Below, piece by piece: positions 19,924 through 28,717 of a DNA stretch of 64,000 nt (within the stretch, counting starts at the first letter, position 1; the number at the start of each line of letters is the position of its first letter). Source of the stretch: Lachnospiraceae bacterium AB2028 (lineage in GTDB: Bacteria > Bacillota > Clostridia > Lachnospirales > Lachnospiraceae); the NCBI GenBank assembly GCA_000621425.1, contig JHYJ01000014.1, positions 1 to 64,000 on the forward strand. Direction: 5' to 3'. The notes beneath the pieces were generated by a model, which was not told where the DNA came from, did no database searches, and saw only the letters and a list, made by a program, of their open reading frames with translations. The translations under genes were made by a program, and so were the position numbers.

Positions 19924-20493
19924 TTAAAATCTCCTGCTGCTCCTTTCGTAGGAGATTATAATTGATACTCTCGCAAAAGTTCCGGAACGATTCTCTATAG
20001 TGTAATCCCTGCCGCCGGCTATCCTGATCTCATCACCTGCACTCACAGTGTAGACTTCATTGCCCGCCCGGAAAAGAAGTTCTCCTTCGATGACCGTCAG
20101 GTACCGTACTGTATCTTCCTCGTCCGTGATATCCTTCATGCTTCCACCGGGATAAACTTCAGCCTGGTACAGTTCAAAGGATCGTCTGCTGTCATATCCG
20201 AAGATCTGGCGTATCCGGTACTTCCCTTCCTTTTTCATGTATATATCGGTCCTGTCAGGATCAATAACCATTATGTCTTCTTCACGGCTGTATAAAAGCT
20301 CATCAAAGCTTATCCGCAACCCTTCTGCAATCTTTTCCATTGTGGCGACCGTAGGATTGGACTCACCGCGCTCGATCTGCCCCAGCATGCTCTTGCTGAC
20401 GCCTGTGCGCGTAGAAAGTGCATCCAGACTCAGGTTCCTGGATTTACGGATCCGTTTTAAGTTTTCTGAAATCTTCCTATCGATCTTGCTCAT
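19924..20493 (-). CDS. XRE-family regulator with C-terminal cupin
   Basis: About 189 residues. The N-terminal helix-turn-helix (about 10-62) has GVSKSMLGQIERGESNPTVATM (shown in part) typical of the XRE family, followed by a cupin domain (about 100-180, YLTVIEGELLFRAG and VSAGDEIRIAGGRDYTIENRS). This arrangement is known from regulators of polyamine and amino-acid metabolism such as PuuR. The ATG at 20493 is preferred because AAGGA lies five bases upstream; a GTG at 20511 is the longer option. It is a single gene; its target and ligand are unknown, though the polyamine operon 4 kb away is one possibility. Confidence 0.9.
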   Translation of the reverse strand: MSKIDRKISENLKRIRKSRNLSLDALSTRTGVSKSMLGQIERGESNPTVATMEKIAEGLRISFDELLYSREEDIMVIDPDRTDIYMKKEGKYRIRQIFGYDSRRSFELYQAEVYPGGSMKDITDEEDTVRYLTVIEGELLFRAGNEVYTVSAGDEIRIAGGRDYTIENRSGTFARVSIIISYERSSRRF

Positions 20494-20618
20494 GGAATCC
20501 TTATATACCACACAATGGCATCACTTTTCTACCGGCCATACACAAAATAATCGCAGCACTAAGGATCTTCCACAGATCAATCCCCCCATGCTGCGACCAT
20601 AAACTCTGAATTTTATTT

Positions 20619-22595
20619 TCAAATTATACCAAATATATGTAAAACCAATACAGTCAGATCAATAAGCGTCAGGATAAGCGTAAACAAAGCTACACCCTTT
20701 ACCCCGCCTACAGCCTTCTTTATTTCCTTTTTCAATGAATCAGAAGAATCTGACTGTTTCTCACTCTTCTCATTAAGTATAGCCTGAACATTGCGATAAA
20801 CCTTCACGCTTTCCTTATGCATGAACTCTTCGTTCAGCTTAAACCTTTCTTCAAGCTTTGCGGAAATTGCATCTTCTTCGGGCTCTTCTTCCTTTTCCTC
20901 CTGAAGTTTTGCTATGGCAGTCTCAAGAGATTCTATAGAAGTATTCAGCCTTTCACTGACAAGATCAAGGGTCTCCAGCGCCTTCTTAAGCTTGTCCTGC
21001 TGGACATTGATCTGGTCAAACTGTCCCTGCTCCATAATGCTCTGCTGATTCCTTATGTCAGCTATGGCATTGCGGCTCGCATTGAGGGCATCATAGATAT
21101 CCGTCATGGCCTGTTTCATTTCACTGTTGCCTGAATTAACGACAGCCATAATATCCTGTGCCTGGGAATTCGACTGCGCAAGCAGTCCCAATGATTCCTG
21201 CAGCTTTTCGTCAGAATCTTTTAATTCAATCAGAACACCCTTTATCTGTGCGTTTGATGCGGTTACCTGACCCAGAGTCTCCTGCACCTTTACTTCAGAC
21301 TCATTAACCTGCCCCAGTGTCTCCTGCAGCTTTTCATCCATCCGGCCAATAGTATCCTGAAGTTTCGTGTCAGACTCGGCAATCTGATCAAGCGACTCCT
21401 GTAACTTTGAATTATCGCCGCCCTGGGCAAGTGTTTCCTGAATCTTAGTATTAGACTCGGCAAGTTGTCCCAGCGCTCCCTGTATCTGCGTATTTGACTC
21501 CGAAAGCCGGCTCAAAGTCTCCTGCACCTTTGCGTCAGATTCAGCCAGCTGGTCTACAGATGTCTGCAGCCTGTTTCCGGATTCGGCCAGGTCTGAAATC
21601 TCGCGTGATACAGAATCGTTGTCCGAACCTCTGTTTATATCATCAATAGCAGACTTAAGCGCTACTGACATTGCTGCCAGGGTATCTTCAGTGTTGGTCT
21701 GTGTCTGCTGTATGGAGAATATGCCATCCTTAATGCTTGAGATTTCTTCAAGAACAGGATTAGCCTCAGGCTCCTGCGTTTCCTCCAAAACAAATTCTTC
21801 AGTTGATCTTTCAACTCCGGCATTCTCTGCTGTTTCTTTTTCGTCAGCCTTTGCACCCGCAGAATTCACTATTACGCTTATCTGCTCGAGTATAAGTTCA
21901 TTAGATGCCTTTATCTCTTCTACAGCTTCATTTATATCAGAAGATGATGCCTTTACCTCATCAATGCTGATAGCAAGTTCATTTTTTGCTGCCTTCAGAT
22001 CATTTATGCCTTCCACAATGGCATCGTTTGTCACCATGATCTCGTCAGCGGCAAACATGTCTTCGTCTTTAGAAAGAGCCCCATCCTGTATGTCATTACG
22101 GAGCGCTGTTATTGAATCTTTTACAGCCTGTATGTCCTCACGGATGCCGTCTGTGGCAGTGCGCACATCCTGGGCAGAACTCTGTACAGCCACAGAAGAC
22201 TGCTTCAGCTCTGCAGCCGGCTGCTCTATGGCATTGCGGAGAGACTCGGAAAGGGTCTGCACCATGGTCTCGTCCATGTTGCCAACTGCTGCGCCCACAG
22301 CCTTTGATACTGCCTCGGACATCTCCCTTGAAACCGCCTCTGTATCTACACCGCCCGCAGCCGCCTCCAGCTTGAGAGTCTTTACCTTTTCCATACTCTC
22401 ATCAACGAGAGCATACATTTTCTCGGTCAGTTCTGTATTGCGGTAGTTCAGTTTCCGCATCTCCTGAAGAACAGCCTCATAAGCACCAACCTGCTCCTCA
22501 AGGTTGTGCATCTGCGTCTGTTCTGCCTGTGAGTTGGCACGGATCATATCCTGTGCGTTGTACCGCTCCGCAAGCTTGTCCATAAAATTATCCAT
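20619..22595 (-). CDS. Tail-anchored long coiled-coil protein with repeats
   Basis: 658 residues, almost all predicted helical and acidic. Residues about 330-480 hold degenerate repeats of roughly 14-15 residues built on QLAESxxKxQETLxx (QETLSRLSESNTQIQ, QETLGQVNESEVKVQ). One hydrophobic helix ends the chain (last 28 residues), so it is probably a cytoplasmic rod anchored by its C-terminus. Sequence style resembles methyl-accepting or Apolipoprotein-like helical rods but no signalling domain is visible. The ATG has GGAGGT upstream. It lies 21 bases after the DUF4230 gene and is probably co-transcribed. Function unknown. Confidence 0.85.
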   Translation of the reverse strand: MDNFMDKLAERYNAQDMIRANSQAEQTQMHNLEEQVGAYEAVLQEMRKLNYRNTELTEKMYALVDESMEKVKTLKLEAAAGGVDTEAVSREMSEAVSKAVGAAVGNMDETMVQTLSESLRNAIEQPAAELKQSSVAVQSSAQDVRTATDGIREDIQAVKDSITALRNDIQDGALSKDEDMFAADEIMVTNDAIVEGINDLKAAKNELAISIDEVKASSSDINEAVEEIKASNELILEQISVIVNSAGAKADEKETAENAGVERSTEEFVLEETQEPEANPVLEEISSIKDGIFSIQQTQTNTEDTLAAMSVALKSAIDDINRGSDNDSVSREISDLAESGNRLQTSVDQLAESDAKVQETLSRLSESNTQIQGALGQLAESNTKIQETLAQGGDNSKLQESLDQIAESDTKLQDTIGRMDEKLQETLGQVNESEVKVQETLGQVTASNAQIKGVLIELKDSDEKLQESLGLLAQSNSQAQDIMAVVNSGNSEMKQAMTDIYDALNASRNAIADIRNQQSIMEQGQFDQINVQQDKLKKALETLDLVSERLNTSIESLETAIAKLQEEKEEEPEEDAISAKLEERFKLNEEFMHKESVKVYRNVQAILNEKSEKQSDSSDSLKKEIKKAVGGVKGVALFTLILTLIDLTVLVLHIFGII

Positions 22596-22616
22596 GTCTG
22601 ACCTCCAATTTTTTTA

Positions 22617-23333
22617 TTAATGCACGTTAACTATATAGCCTTCCGGAAGTATAGTCTCAAAAAGTTTCTTTATAAAATCCTCAGCCCTGTCATGGGCATC
22701 CAGCAGAAGCCCCTGTTCAACATACTTCTTTTCCATTATTTCCTTCTGGTCTTCTTCAAACTGGGCAAAATCGCCTACGGAAATAGGATTGAATATGCTG
22801 GACTTCTCATCAAGCACCTGAACCGAATTCGGATCAATCTCGTGGCTTAAGATCTCTGCCTCAGGCAGTGTTACATCCACGATGTTGTCTTCCACCGTTA
22901 TTATTACTTCTTCCATATCCACGCCGGCCTTTATCTCACCGTCATAGGTTATGACAAATTTGCTCTCTGTCAGCGGGATCTCCCAGCCCTGTATCTCCTT
23001 TGCATCGGAAAAGCTTGCCGCATTGCTATACTGTGTCGAAAGAACAGCCAATTCGCTGATGTTTGTCAGCTCATCCTGCAGAACTTTAATATCAAGCTCC
23101 TGCTTTTCCTCCACTTCCGGAATCTCATCCATAAGCATTTCTGTGGGGCTCTTCAGATTCTTTATAAAACCTACAACAAGAACCACACCAACAGTAAGTA
23201 TGATGCCCACGCCCAATCCTATTCCAAGTGCCATTCCGGCACCGAAAGGCAACACAGCACTCTTACGGCTTTCTGCCTGAGCGGATTCCTTAACTTCCGG
23301 CTTATTCTCTTTATTCTCTACCATATCACTCAT
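22617..23333 (-). CDS. DUF4230-like membrane protein
   Basis: 238 residues with one membrane helix (about 32-58), then an outside domain. FVITYDGEIKAGVDMEEVIITV and VTLPEAEILSHEIDP (parts shown) match the DUF4230 pattern of uncharacterised membrane-anchored proteins, by recall. AAAGGA is about 12 bases before the ATG, somewhat far. First gene of a pair with the tail-anchored coiled-coil protein downstream; the pairing suggests a joint envelope or scaffold role but this is inference. Confidence 0.8.
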   Translation of the reverse strand: MSDMVENKENKPEVKESAQAESRKSAVLPFGAGMALGIGLGVGIILTVGVVLVVGFIKNLKSPTEMLMDEIPEVEEKQELDIKVLQDELTNISELAVLSTQYSNAASFSDAKEIQGWEIPLTESKFVITYDGEIKAGVDMEEVIITVEDNIVDVTLPEAEILSHEIDPNSVQVLDEKSSIFNPISVGDFAQFEEDQKEIMEKKYVEQGLLLDAHDRAEDFIKKLFETILPEGYIVNVH

Positions 23334-23431
23334 AATTAAACGTATCCTTTGATCCGGCTACCCCACGACTCAATATATAATTTTATCATAAGATTGAGAA
23401 AATTAGTTGAAAAACAGAAGAAAAATCGCAC

Positions 23432-23465
23432 AAAAAGACCGCATCCCCTTTATATGGGAATGCGG
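23432..23465 (-). terminator. Intrinsic terminator after ileS
   Basis: Arms CCGCATCCCC (23439-23448) and GGGAATGCGG (23456-23465) pair, and on the minus strand are followed by TCTTTTTG. It lies 28 bases past the ileS stop. Confidence 0.8.
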
Positions 23466-23492
23466 CCGTCATGGTCATATTTCCATATCAGT

Positions 23493-26400
23493 TCAGATCT
23501 TCTTTACGGAAATCGTCAGCTTCTCGCCGTTGATATCCCATTCCTTTGCATTATCGAAAGTCTCACCAAACTTAAACTCGTTTGCAAGAACCTTGCCGGA
23601 GATCATGTCGGAATTCTTCTTTATGACATCCTGCAGCTTGTCATTGCCGGTAAATGCAGCCTCGATACGGTCCATTACCTCGAATCCGGAATCCTTTCTC
23701 ATGGTCTGGAGCTTGGAGATAACTTCATATACGAAACCTTCCTCGATAAGCTCTTCCGAGAGATTTGTATTCATTACTACAGTCACAGCTCCGTCAGCTT
23801 CTGCTGCATAGCCGTCCTTCTGGCTCATGCTGATAAGCAGGTCTTCCTGTGCAAGAGAGATCTCTGTTCCGTCAACGTCAAAGGTGATCACTCCCTTATC
23901 CTTAAGCTCAGCCATTGCAGTATTTCCGTCCAGGCCTGCAAGGTGCTGCTGTATGCCCTTAAGGAACTTGCCGTACTTAGGACCTACTGTCTTAAGCTGG
24001 GGCTTGAAAGTATATGAAGTAAACCCGCTTACGTCGTCTGCAAAGCTTACACTCTTAACGTTCAGTTCTTCCCTGATTATTGCAGTATAGAACTCGTCAG
24101 GCACAACAGGTGTCTTTACGATCATCTCGCCGATAGGCTGGCGGTTCTTGATGTTTGCACTGTTTCTTGCTGCACGTCCGATAGTAACGATCTTAAGGAC
24201 AGCTTCCATATTCTCCTCAAGTTTCTTATCGATCATGCTCTCGTTCACCTTCGGGAAATCGCAAAGGTGAATGGATTCCTTGGCAGACTTATCCACGCTG
24301 CATACGAGGTTCTGATAAATCTCCTCTGTCATGAAGGGGATCATGGGCGCTGCTGCCTTGGACAGCTCAACCAAAGCAGTATAAAGAGTCATGTACGCAT
24401 TAATCTTATCCTGCTCCATGCCCTTTGCCCAGAAACGCTCACGGCAGCGGCGAACATACCAGTTACTCATCTCATCAGTGAAATCCTGCAGTGCCCTTGC
24501 AGCCTCAGGAATCCTGTAGTTATTGAGATTATCATCAACCTCTCCGATAACAGTATTCAGCTTTGACAGGAGCCACTTGTCCATTACGGAAAGCTTGTCA
24601 TAATCAAGGCTGTACTTTGTCACATCGAATTCATCGATATTTGCATAGAGTACCCAGAACGCATATGTGTTCCAGAGTGTTCCCATGAACTTTCTCTGTC
24701 CTTCCTGAACAGCCTTGCCATGGAAACGGTTAGGCAGCCAGGGTGCGGAGTTGATGTAGAAATACCATCTGATGGCATCTGCACCGTATTTTGAAAGAGC
24801 ATCAAAAGGATCAACAGCGTTGCCCTTGCTCTTACTCATCTTTTCACCGTTCTCATCAAGCACAAGTCCGAGTACGATAACGTTCTCATAAGGTGACTTG
24901 TTGAAAAGAAGGGTGCTCTCAGCCATAAGTGAGTAGAACCATCCTCTGGTCTGGTCTACAGCCTCGGAAATGAACTGTGCAGGGAACTGCTGCTCGAAAA
25001 GCTCCTTATTTTCAAAAGGATAATGATGCTGAGCGAAAGGCATTGCACCTGAATCAAACCAGCAGTCGATAACCTCAGGTACTCTCTTCATTGCCTTGCC
25101 GCACTTCGGACACTTGCACTCGATCTCGTCGATGTAAGGTCTGTGAAGCTCAACAGTCTGTGCCTTGGGATCTCCGGAAAGCTCCTCAAGCTGCTTGCGG
25201 GAGCCGATTGCTTCCTGGTGTCCGCAGTCTGTACACTCCCAGATATTGAGCGGTGTACCCCAGTAACGGTTTCTGGAAATACCCCAGTCCTGTATGTTCT
25301 CAAGCCAGTTGCCGAAACGGCCTTCACCGATGCTTGCAGGAATCCAGTTTACGGTCTTATTGTTTGCAACCAGGTCATCCCTTACTGCTGTCATCTTGAT
25401 GAACCATGACTCTCTTGCATAGTAAAGAAGCGGTGTGGAACATCTCCAGCAGTGCGGATAATCATGCTCAACCTTAGGAGCTGAGAAAAGGATATTCCTT
25501 GAATCAAGCTCTTTTAATACCTCAGGATCGCAGTTTATTGCGCCTGCATCTATCTCATGCTGTGTGGGCTTGCAGCGCATGCCTGCAAAAGGTGTCTCAG
25601 GCTTCATGACACCGTGCTCATCCACCATCTGTACGAAAGGAGCGTCGTATTTACGGCCTACTCTTGCGTCGTCTTCACCGAATGCAGGAGCGATGTGAAC
25701 GATACCGGTACCATCCGACATAGTTACATAATCATCGCAGTATACGAAGAACGCCTTTTTCTTCTGCTTATCAGTTGCATCCTTTGCACACTGGTAAAGA
25801 GGCTCGTACTCTTTGTACTCAAGGTCCTTACCCTTGTATGTCTCAAGCACTTCATAAGCAGGGGTACCTTCAGGACGCTCTATTGAACCGAGCACGTTAT
25901 CAAGCAATGCCTCTGCAAGGATGTATGTGAATCCGTCTGCTGCCTTTACCCTTACATAGCTCTCTTCGGGATTTACGCAGAGACCGATATTGGATGCCAG
26001 TGTCCAGGGTGTTGTGGTCCATGCAAGGAAGTATGCATCTTCACCAACTATCTTGAAACGGACAATTGCAGTTCTTTCCTTTAATGTCTTATAGCCCTGA
26101 GCAACCTCGTGGGATGAAAGCGGGGTTCCGCAACGAGGGCAGTAAGGCACGATCTTAAAGCCCTTGTAAAGAAGACCCTTGTCCCAGATTTCCTTTAAAG
26201 CCCACCACTCGGACTCGATGTAATCATCATGATATGTTACATAGGGATCATCCATGTCGGCCCAGAATCCTACGGTGCCGGAGAAATCTTCCCACATGCC
26301 CTTGTATTTCCATACGGATTCCTTACACTTTCCGATGAAGGGATCGAGACCGTAACTTTCGATCTGCTCCTTGCCATCGATTCCTAAGAGCTTTTCAACC

Positions 26401-26687
26401 TCAAGCTCAACAGGAAGTCCGTGGGTATCCCAGCCGGCCTTACGGGGAACCATATTTCCCTTCATGGTGCGGTATCTGGGGATCATATCCTTTATAACTC
26501 TGGTAAGCACGTGTCCTATGTGGGGCTTTCCGTTAGCGGTAGGCGGTCCGTCATAGAATGTATATGTAGGGCAGCCCTCCCTCTGCTCAATGCTCTTCTC
26601 GAAGATCCTGTTATCTTTCCAGAACTTCTCGATCTCTTTTTCACGCTCCACAAAATTAAGATCTGCGGACACTTTGCTGTACAACAT
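23493..26687 (-). CDS. ileS: Isoleucyl-tRNA synthetase, eukaryote-like type
   Basis: Charges tRNA-Ile. The class I signatures are PTANGKPHIGHVLTRVIKD and KMSKSKGNAVDP, with the CP1 editing domain between and zinc-ligand cysteines in WECTDCGHQEA. At 1064 residues with KPHIGH and the N-terminal DLNFVEREKEIEKFWK it fits the long IleS type 2, which is often less sensitive to mupirocin; that property is inference. The ATG at 26687 has AGGAGG upstream; the frame is open for 20 more codons without a good site. Own promoter; no T-box in front. Confidence 0.96.
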   Translation of the reverse strand: MLYSKVSADLNFVEREKEIEKFWKDNRIFEKSIEQREGCPTYTFYDGPPTANGKPHIGHVLTRVIKDMIPRYRTMKGNMVPRKAGWDTHGLPVELEVEKLLGIDGKEQIESYGLDPFIGKCKESVWKYKGMWEDFSGTVGFWADMDDPYVTYHDDYIESEWWALKEIWDKGLLYKGFKIVPYCPRCGTPLSSHEVAQGYKTLKERTAIVRFKIVGEDAYFLAWTTTPWTLASNIGLCVNPEESYVRVKAADGFTYILAEALLDNVLGSIERPEGTPAYEVLETYKGKDLEYKEYEPLYQCAKDATDKQKKKAFFVYCDDYVTMSDGTGIVHIAPAFGEDDARVGRKYDAPFVQMVDEHGVMKPETPFAGMRCKPTQHEIDAGAINCDPEVLKELDSRNILFSAPKVEHDYPHCWRCSTPLLYYARESWFIKMTAVRDDLVANNKTVNWIPASIGEGRFGNWLENIQDWGISRNRYWGTPLNIWECTDCGHQEAIGSRKQLEELSGDPKAQTVELHRPYIDEIECKCPKCGKAMKRVPEVIDCWFDSGAMPFAQHHYPFENKELFEQQFPAQFISEAVDQTRGWFYSLMAESTLLFNKSPYENVIVLGLVLDENGEKMSKSKGNAVDPFDALSKYGADAIRWYFYINSAPWLPNRFHGKAVQEGQRKFMGTLWNTYAFWVLYANIDEFDVTKYSLDYDKLSVMDKWLLSKLNTVIGEVDDNLNNYRIPEAARALQDFTDEMSNWYVRRCRERFWAKGMEQDKINAYMTLYTALVELSKAAAPMIPFMTEEIYQNLVCSVDKSAKESIHLCDFPKVNESMIDKKLEENMEAVLKIVTIGRAARNSANIKNRQPIGEMIVKTPVVPDEFYTAIIREELNVKSVSFADDVSGFTSYTFKPQLKTVGPKYGKFLKGIQQHLAGLDGNTAMAELKDKGVITFDVDGTEISLAQEDLLISMSQKDGYAAEADGAVTVVMNTNLSEELIEEGFVYEVISKLQTMRKDSGFEVMDRIEAAFTGNDKLQDVIKKNSDMISGKVLANEFKFGETFDNAKEWDINGEKLTISVKKI

Positions 26688-26740
26688 GTTTTTTCCTCCT
26701 TTGTCACCGTCCTTTTCTCGTCGGGACGGGTTGTAAAATG

Positions 26741-26784
26741 AAAACAAAAAGCGTTCAGGGGCGGTTATCCGTCACATGAACGCT
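26741..26784 (-). terminator. Terminator-like hairpin overlapping the start of the ileS transcript
   Basis: AGCGTTCA (minus strand, 26784-26777) pairs with TGAACGCT (26757-26750), with CGG/CCG inside, and is followed by TTTTTGTTTT. It would stop read-through from the upstream aminotransferase gene, or form the 5' end of the ileS mRNA. Confidence 0.6.
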
Positions 26785-26787
26785 AAT

Positions 26788-26816
26788 ATTTTACACTACA
26801 AGCCTTCATATCTCAA
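26788..26816 (-). promoter_or_regulatory. Sigma-A promoter of ileS
   Basis: Minus strand TTGAGA (26811-26816), 17-base spacer, TAAAAT (26788-26793). Start of transcription would be near 26781, inside the first arm of the hairpin at 26750-26784. Confidence 0.7.
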
Positions 26817-26854
26817 TAAAAAATTATAACTGTCCGGTACCTCTTTCCAAAGTT

Positions 26855-27107
26855 CCCCACACCGATAGCTCACCTGCCGGTGGGGTCGTTCGCCAAGCAG
26901 TTCTTACGGAAATGTCCAGGTATATGCAATTCGTCCGGAACCGTTCACACGCTGCATCCATGCAGCGTTGTTCACTTGTCCAAGCTGTCACGCCGCTTTT
27001 GCGTGACAGCCACCCATCACATGGCGGGACATTCCTATGTTACGCAAACATTTCCGAGAACTGCTAAGGCTCACTTTACACCGTCAGGTGAGTCTATACG
27101 GTGCGGG
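26855..27107. repeat. Structured repeat element, long copy (A)
   Basis: About 253 bases bounded by inverted ends: CACCGATAGCTCACCTG near 26860 pairs with CAGGTGAGTCTATACGGTG near 27085-27103. A second inverted pair lies inside (AGCAGTTCTTACGGAAATGT at 26896 with ACATTTCCGAGAACTGCT at 27048), plus local hairpins GCTGTCACGC/GCGTGACAGC and ACGCTGCAT/ATGCAGCGT. The whole can fold into one long branched hairpin. It shares its ends and two internal blocks with copy B at 34296-34432. It begins 8 bases past the stop of the aminotransferase gene. Either a MITE-like element or a structured RNA. Confidence 0.7.
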
Positions 27108-27115
27108 TATGTTCA

Positions 27116-28312
27116 CTATTTCCTGTAATTTTCCACCACTTTTTTAACCGCATGTATGGTGTCATCCACATCCGCATCTTCCATCTTGGGATAAAGCGGG
27201 ATGGACATGATACCGCTGTATACTTCCTCCGCAATAGGGCAGAGCCCCTTTTCGTAGCCTTTGCTTCTATAATAAGGGAACCAGTACACGGGCACGTAAT
27301 GAACCTGGGGTACCACATTTTCAGCCGTCAAAGCCTCAAAGAACTGCGCACGGCTGCACTTAAGCAGATCCTTATTCAGTCTTATAACATAGAGATGTCT
27401 GGTAGTATCAGACTCAGGTATTTCCTTCTGAACTATGATCTCAGGCAGGTCTGCGAAAGCCTCGTTGTATCTGTTCACTATCTCTTTGCGTCTTTCCGAG
27501 AAAAACGGGAGCCGTTTCATCTGGCTGGTGATAAGGGCAGCCTGGAAATCAGTCATACGGTAATTATAGCCCAGTGATATCTGCTCATAGTACCAGCGTC
27601 CTTCATGCTCCGGCTCTTCCATCATGTCAGCATCATGTGTAATGCCGTGGGTATGTGCCAGAACCAGTTTCTTGTATAAATCCTCACTATTAGTAGTAAC
27701 AGCACCGCCTTCCCCACCTGTTACAGTCTTTACCGGATGGAAAGAAAAACAAGTCATGTCTGCAAGTGAACCTACTTTTTTTCCTTCATAAGAGGTACCT
27801 ATTGAGTGAGCCGCATCCTCAATGAAAATTAGTCCATGACGGTCACATATTTCTCTGATCTCGCGAACTTTTACGGCCTGGCCGGTATAATCCACCGCCA
27901 CCACAGCTTTGGTATGTTCAGTAATATGTGCCTCTATGCTTGCAGGATCGATAGTATATGTTTCAGGATCTATATCTGCAAAGACAGGTCTTGCACCGCA
28001 GTAAAAGGCACAGTTAGCTGATGCGGCAAAGGTAATCGGTGTAGTGATAACCTCATCTCCCGGTCCCACACCTGCAGCTAAGCATGCACAATGAAGTGCA
28101 GAAGTTCCGCTGTTTACAACAACTGCATGCTTTGCGCCGGTGTATTCGCACAGGCCTCTTTCCAGCTCCTCAACTTTAGGTCCGCATGTAATAAAGTCAC
28201 TTTCCAGTACGGATCTTACTGCATCTATATCTTCCCCGGTTATCCACTGGCGGCCGTAGTATATCTTGCCGCTCCTTACCGGAAACCCGCCTTCAATTGC
28301 TAATTTTTCCAT
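27116..28312 (-). CDS. DegT/DnrJ/EryC1 aminotransferase, PseC-like
   Basis: PLP aminotransferase of sugar nucleotides, 398 residues. YGRQWITGEDIDAVRSVLES, the PLP-lysine region CFSFHPVKTVTGGEGGAV and VNSGTSALH match; the N-terminal pattern and VPQVHYVPVYWFPYYR resemble PseC, which makes the amino sugar precursor of pseudaminic acid, a flagellin or surface glycan sugar. Substrate is not certain. GGAGG lies before the ATG. No other pseudaminate genes are adjacent, so the sugar route would be split across the genome. The neighbouring flagellar-cap-like gene makes a surface-glycosylation role attractive but unproven. Confidence 0.85.
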   Translation of the reverse strand: MEKLAIEGGFPVRSGKIYYGRQWITGEDIDAVRSVLESDFITCGPKVEELERGLCEYTGAKHAVVVNSGTSALHCACLAAGVGPGDEVITTPITFAASANCAFYCGARPVFADIDPETYTIDPASIEAHITEHTKAVVAVDYTGQAVKVREIREICDRHGLIFIEDAAHSIGTSYEGKKVGSLADMTCFSFHPVKTVTGGEGGAVTTNSEDLYKKLVLAHTHGITHDADMMEEPEHEGRWYYEQISLGYNYRMTDFQAALITSQMKRLPFFSERRKEIVNRYNEAFADLPEIIVQKEIPESDTTRHLYVIRLNKDLLKCSRAQFFEALTAENVVPQVHYVPVYWFPYYRSKGYEKGLCPIAEEVYSGIMSIPLYPKMEDADVDDTIHAVKKVVENYRK

Positions 28313-28374
28313 ATATCCTCCATAAACAGCTAAACACCACTATAGAATAATGTTTAAAATCTTCTTTATATTTC

Positions 28375-28411
28375 GGTAATTGTTCAGAACATATCCTTTC
28401 TTCCAATTACC
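28375..28411. promoter_or_regulatory. 8-bp inverted repeat upstream of the PseC-like gene
   Basis: GGTAATTG and CAATTACC are exact complements separated by 21 bases, about 60-100 bases before the aminotransferase start. Candidate operator. Confidence 0.35.
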
Positions 28412-28440
28412 TTATTATTCCAATTTTCTCGAAACAAGTC

Positions 28441-28474
28441 TACCACATTAGTCTCAAATATTACAACATTAGTC
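28441..28474 (-). promoter_or_regulatory. Tandem 13-mers, 21-base period
   Basis: TACCACATTAGTC (28441-28453) and TACAACATTAGTC (28462-28474) differ by one base and start 21 bases apart, two helical turns. A more degenerate third copy follows at 28478-28490. Direct repeats of this period are what LytTR-type regulators bind, and one is encoded 5 kb away. Confidence 0.4.
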
Positions 28475-28624
28475 AAATACACATTAACTCATTTTAACTA
28501 CGCAAAACCTACCATGGTTCCAGATTACAACATTCCACAACAAAAGATTTACTTCGTAAATAACAAGCTACCAAGCTCCACCAGACATAGGCCGGAAGAT
28601 TCCTTACTCAGCATATCTGATAAT

Positions 28625-28666
28625 AAAACAATCGGGGAAATGACTAATCACTCCCCCGTTGTTTTT
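28625..28666. terminator. Bidirectional terminator after the 28718 gene
   Basis: AAAACAATCGGGG (28625-28637) and CCCCCGTTGTTTTT (28653-28666) pair, with U-runs on both strands. It ends the three-gene minus-strand operon. Confidence 0.75.
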
Positions 28667-28717
28667 GGTAGTACACACAATAGTTAATGCTTTCTGTTGT
28701 ATCTATAAAATATGCCT

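Larger units (their letters stand above)
28313..28717. other. 405-base intergenic region with operator-like repeats
   Basis: No gene seen. It holds an inverted repeat GGTAATTG/CAATTACC (28375-28411), two near-identical 13-mers with 21-base period (28441-28474), and a terminator (28625-28666). The first two are upstream of the PseC-like gene on the minus strand. Confidence 0.6.

Noticed and set aside
26687-27115. T-box leader for ileS
   Set aside because: No specifier or AGGGTGGNACCGCG-type antiterminator motif is present. GGGTGG occurs once in repeat A but out of context, and the real promoter lies downstream of the repeat.
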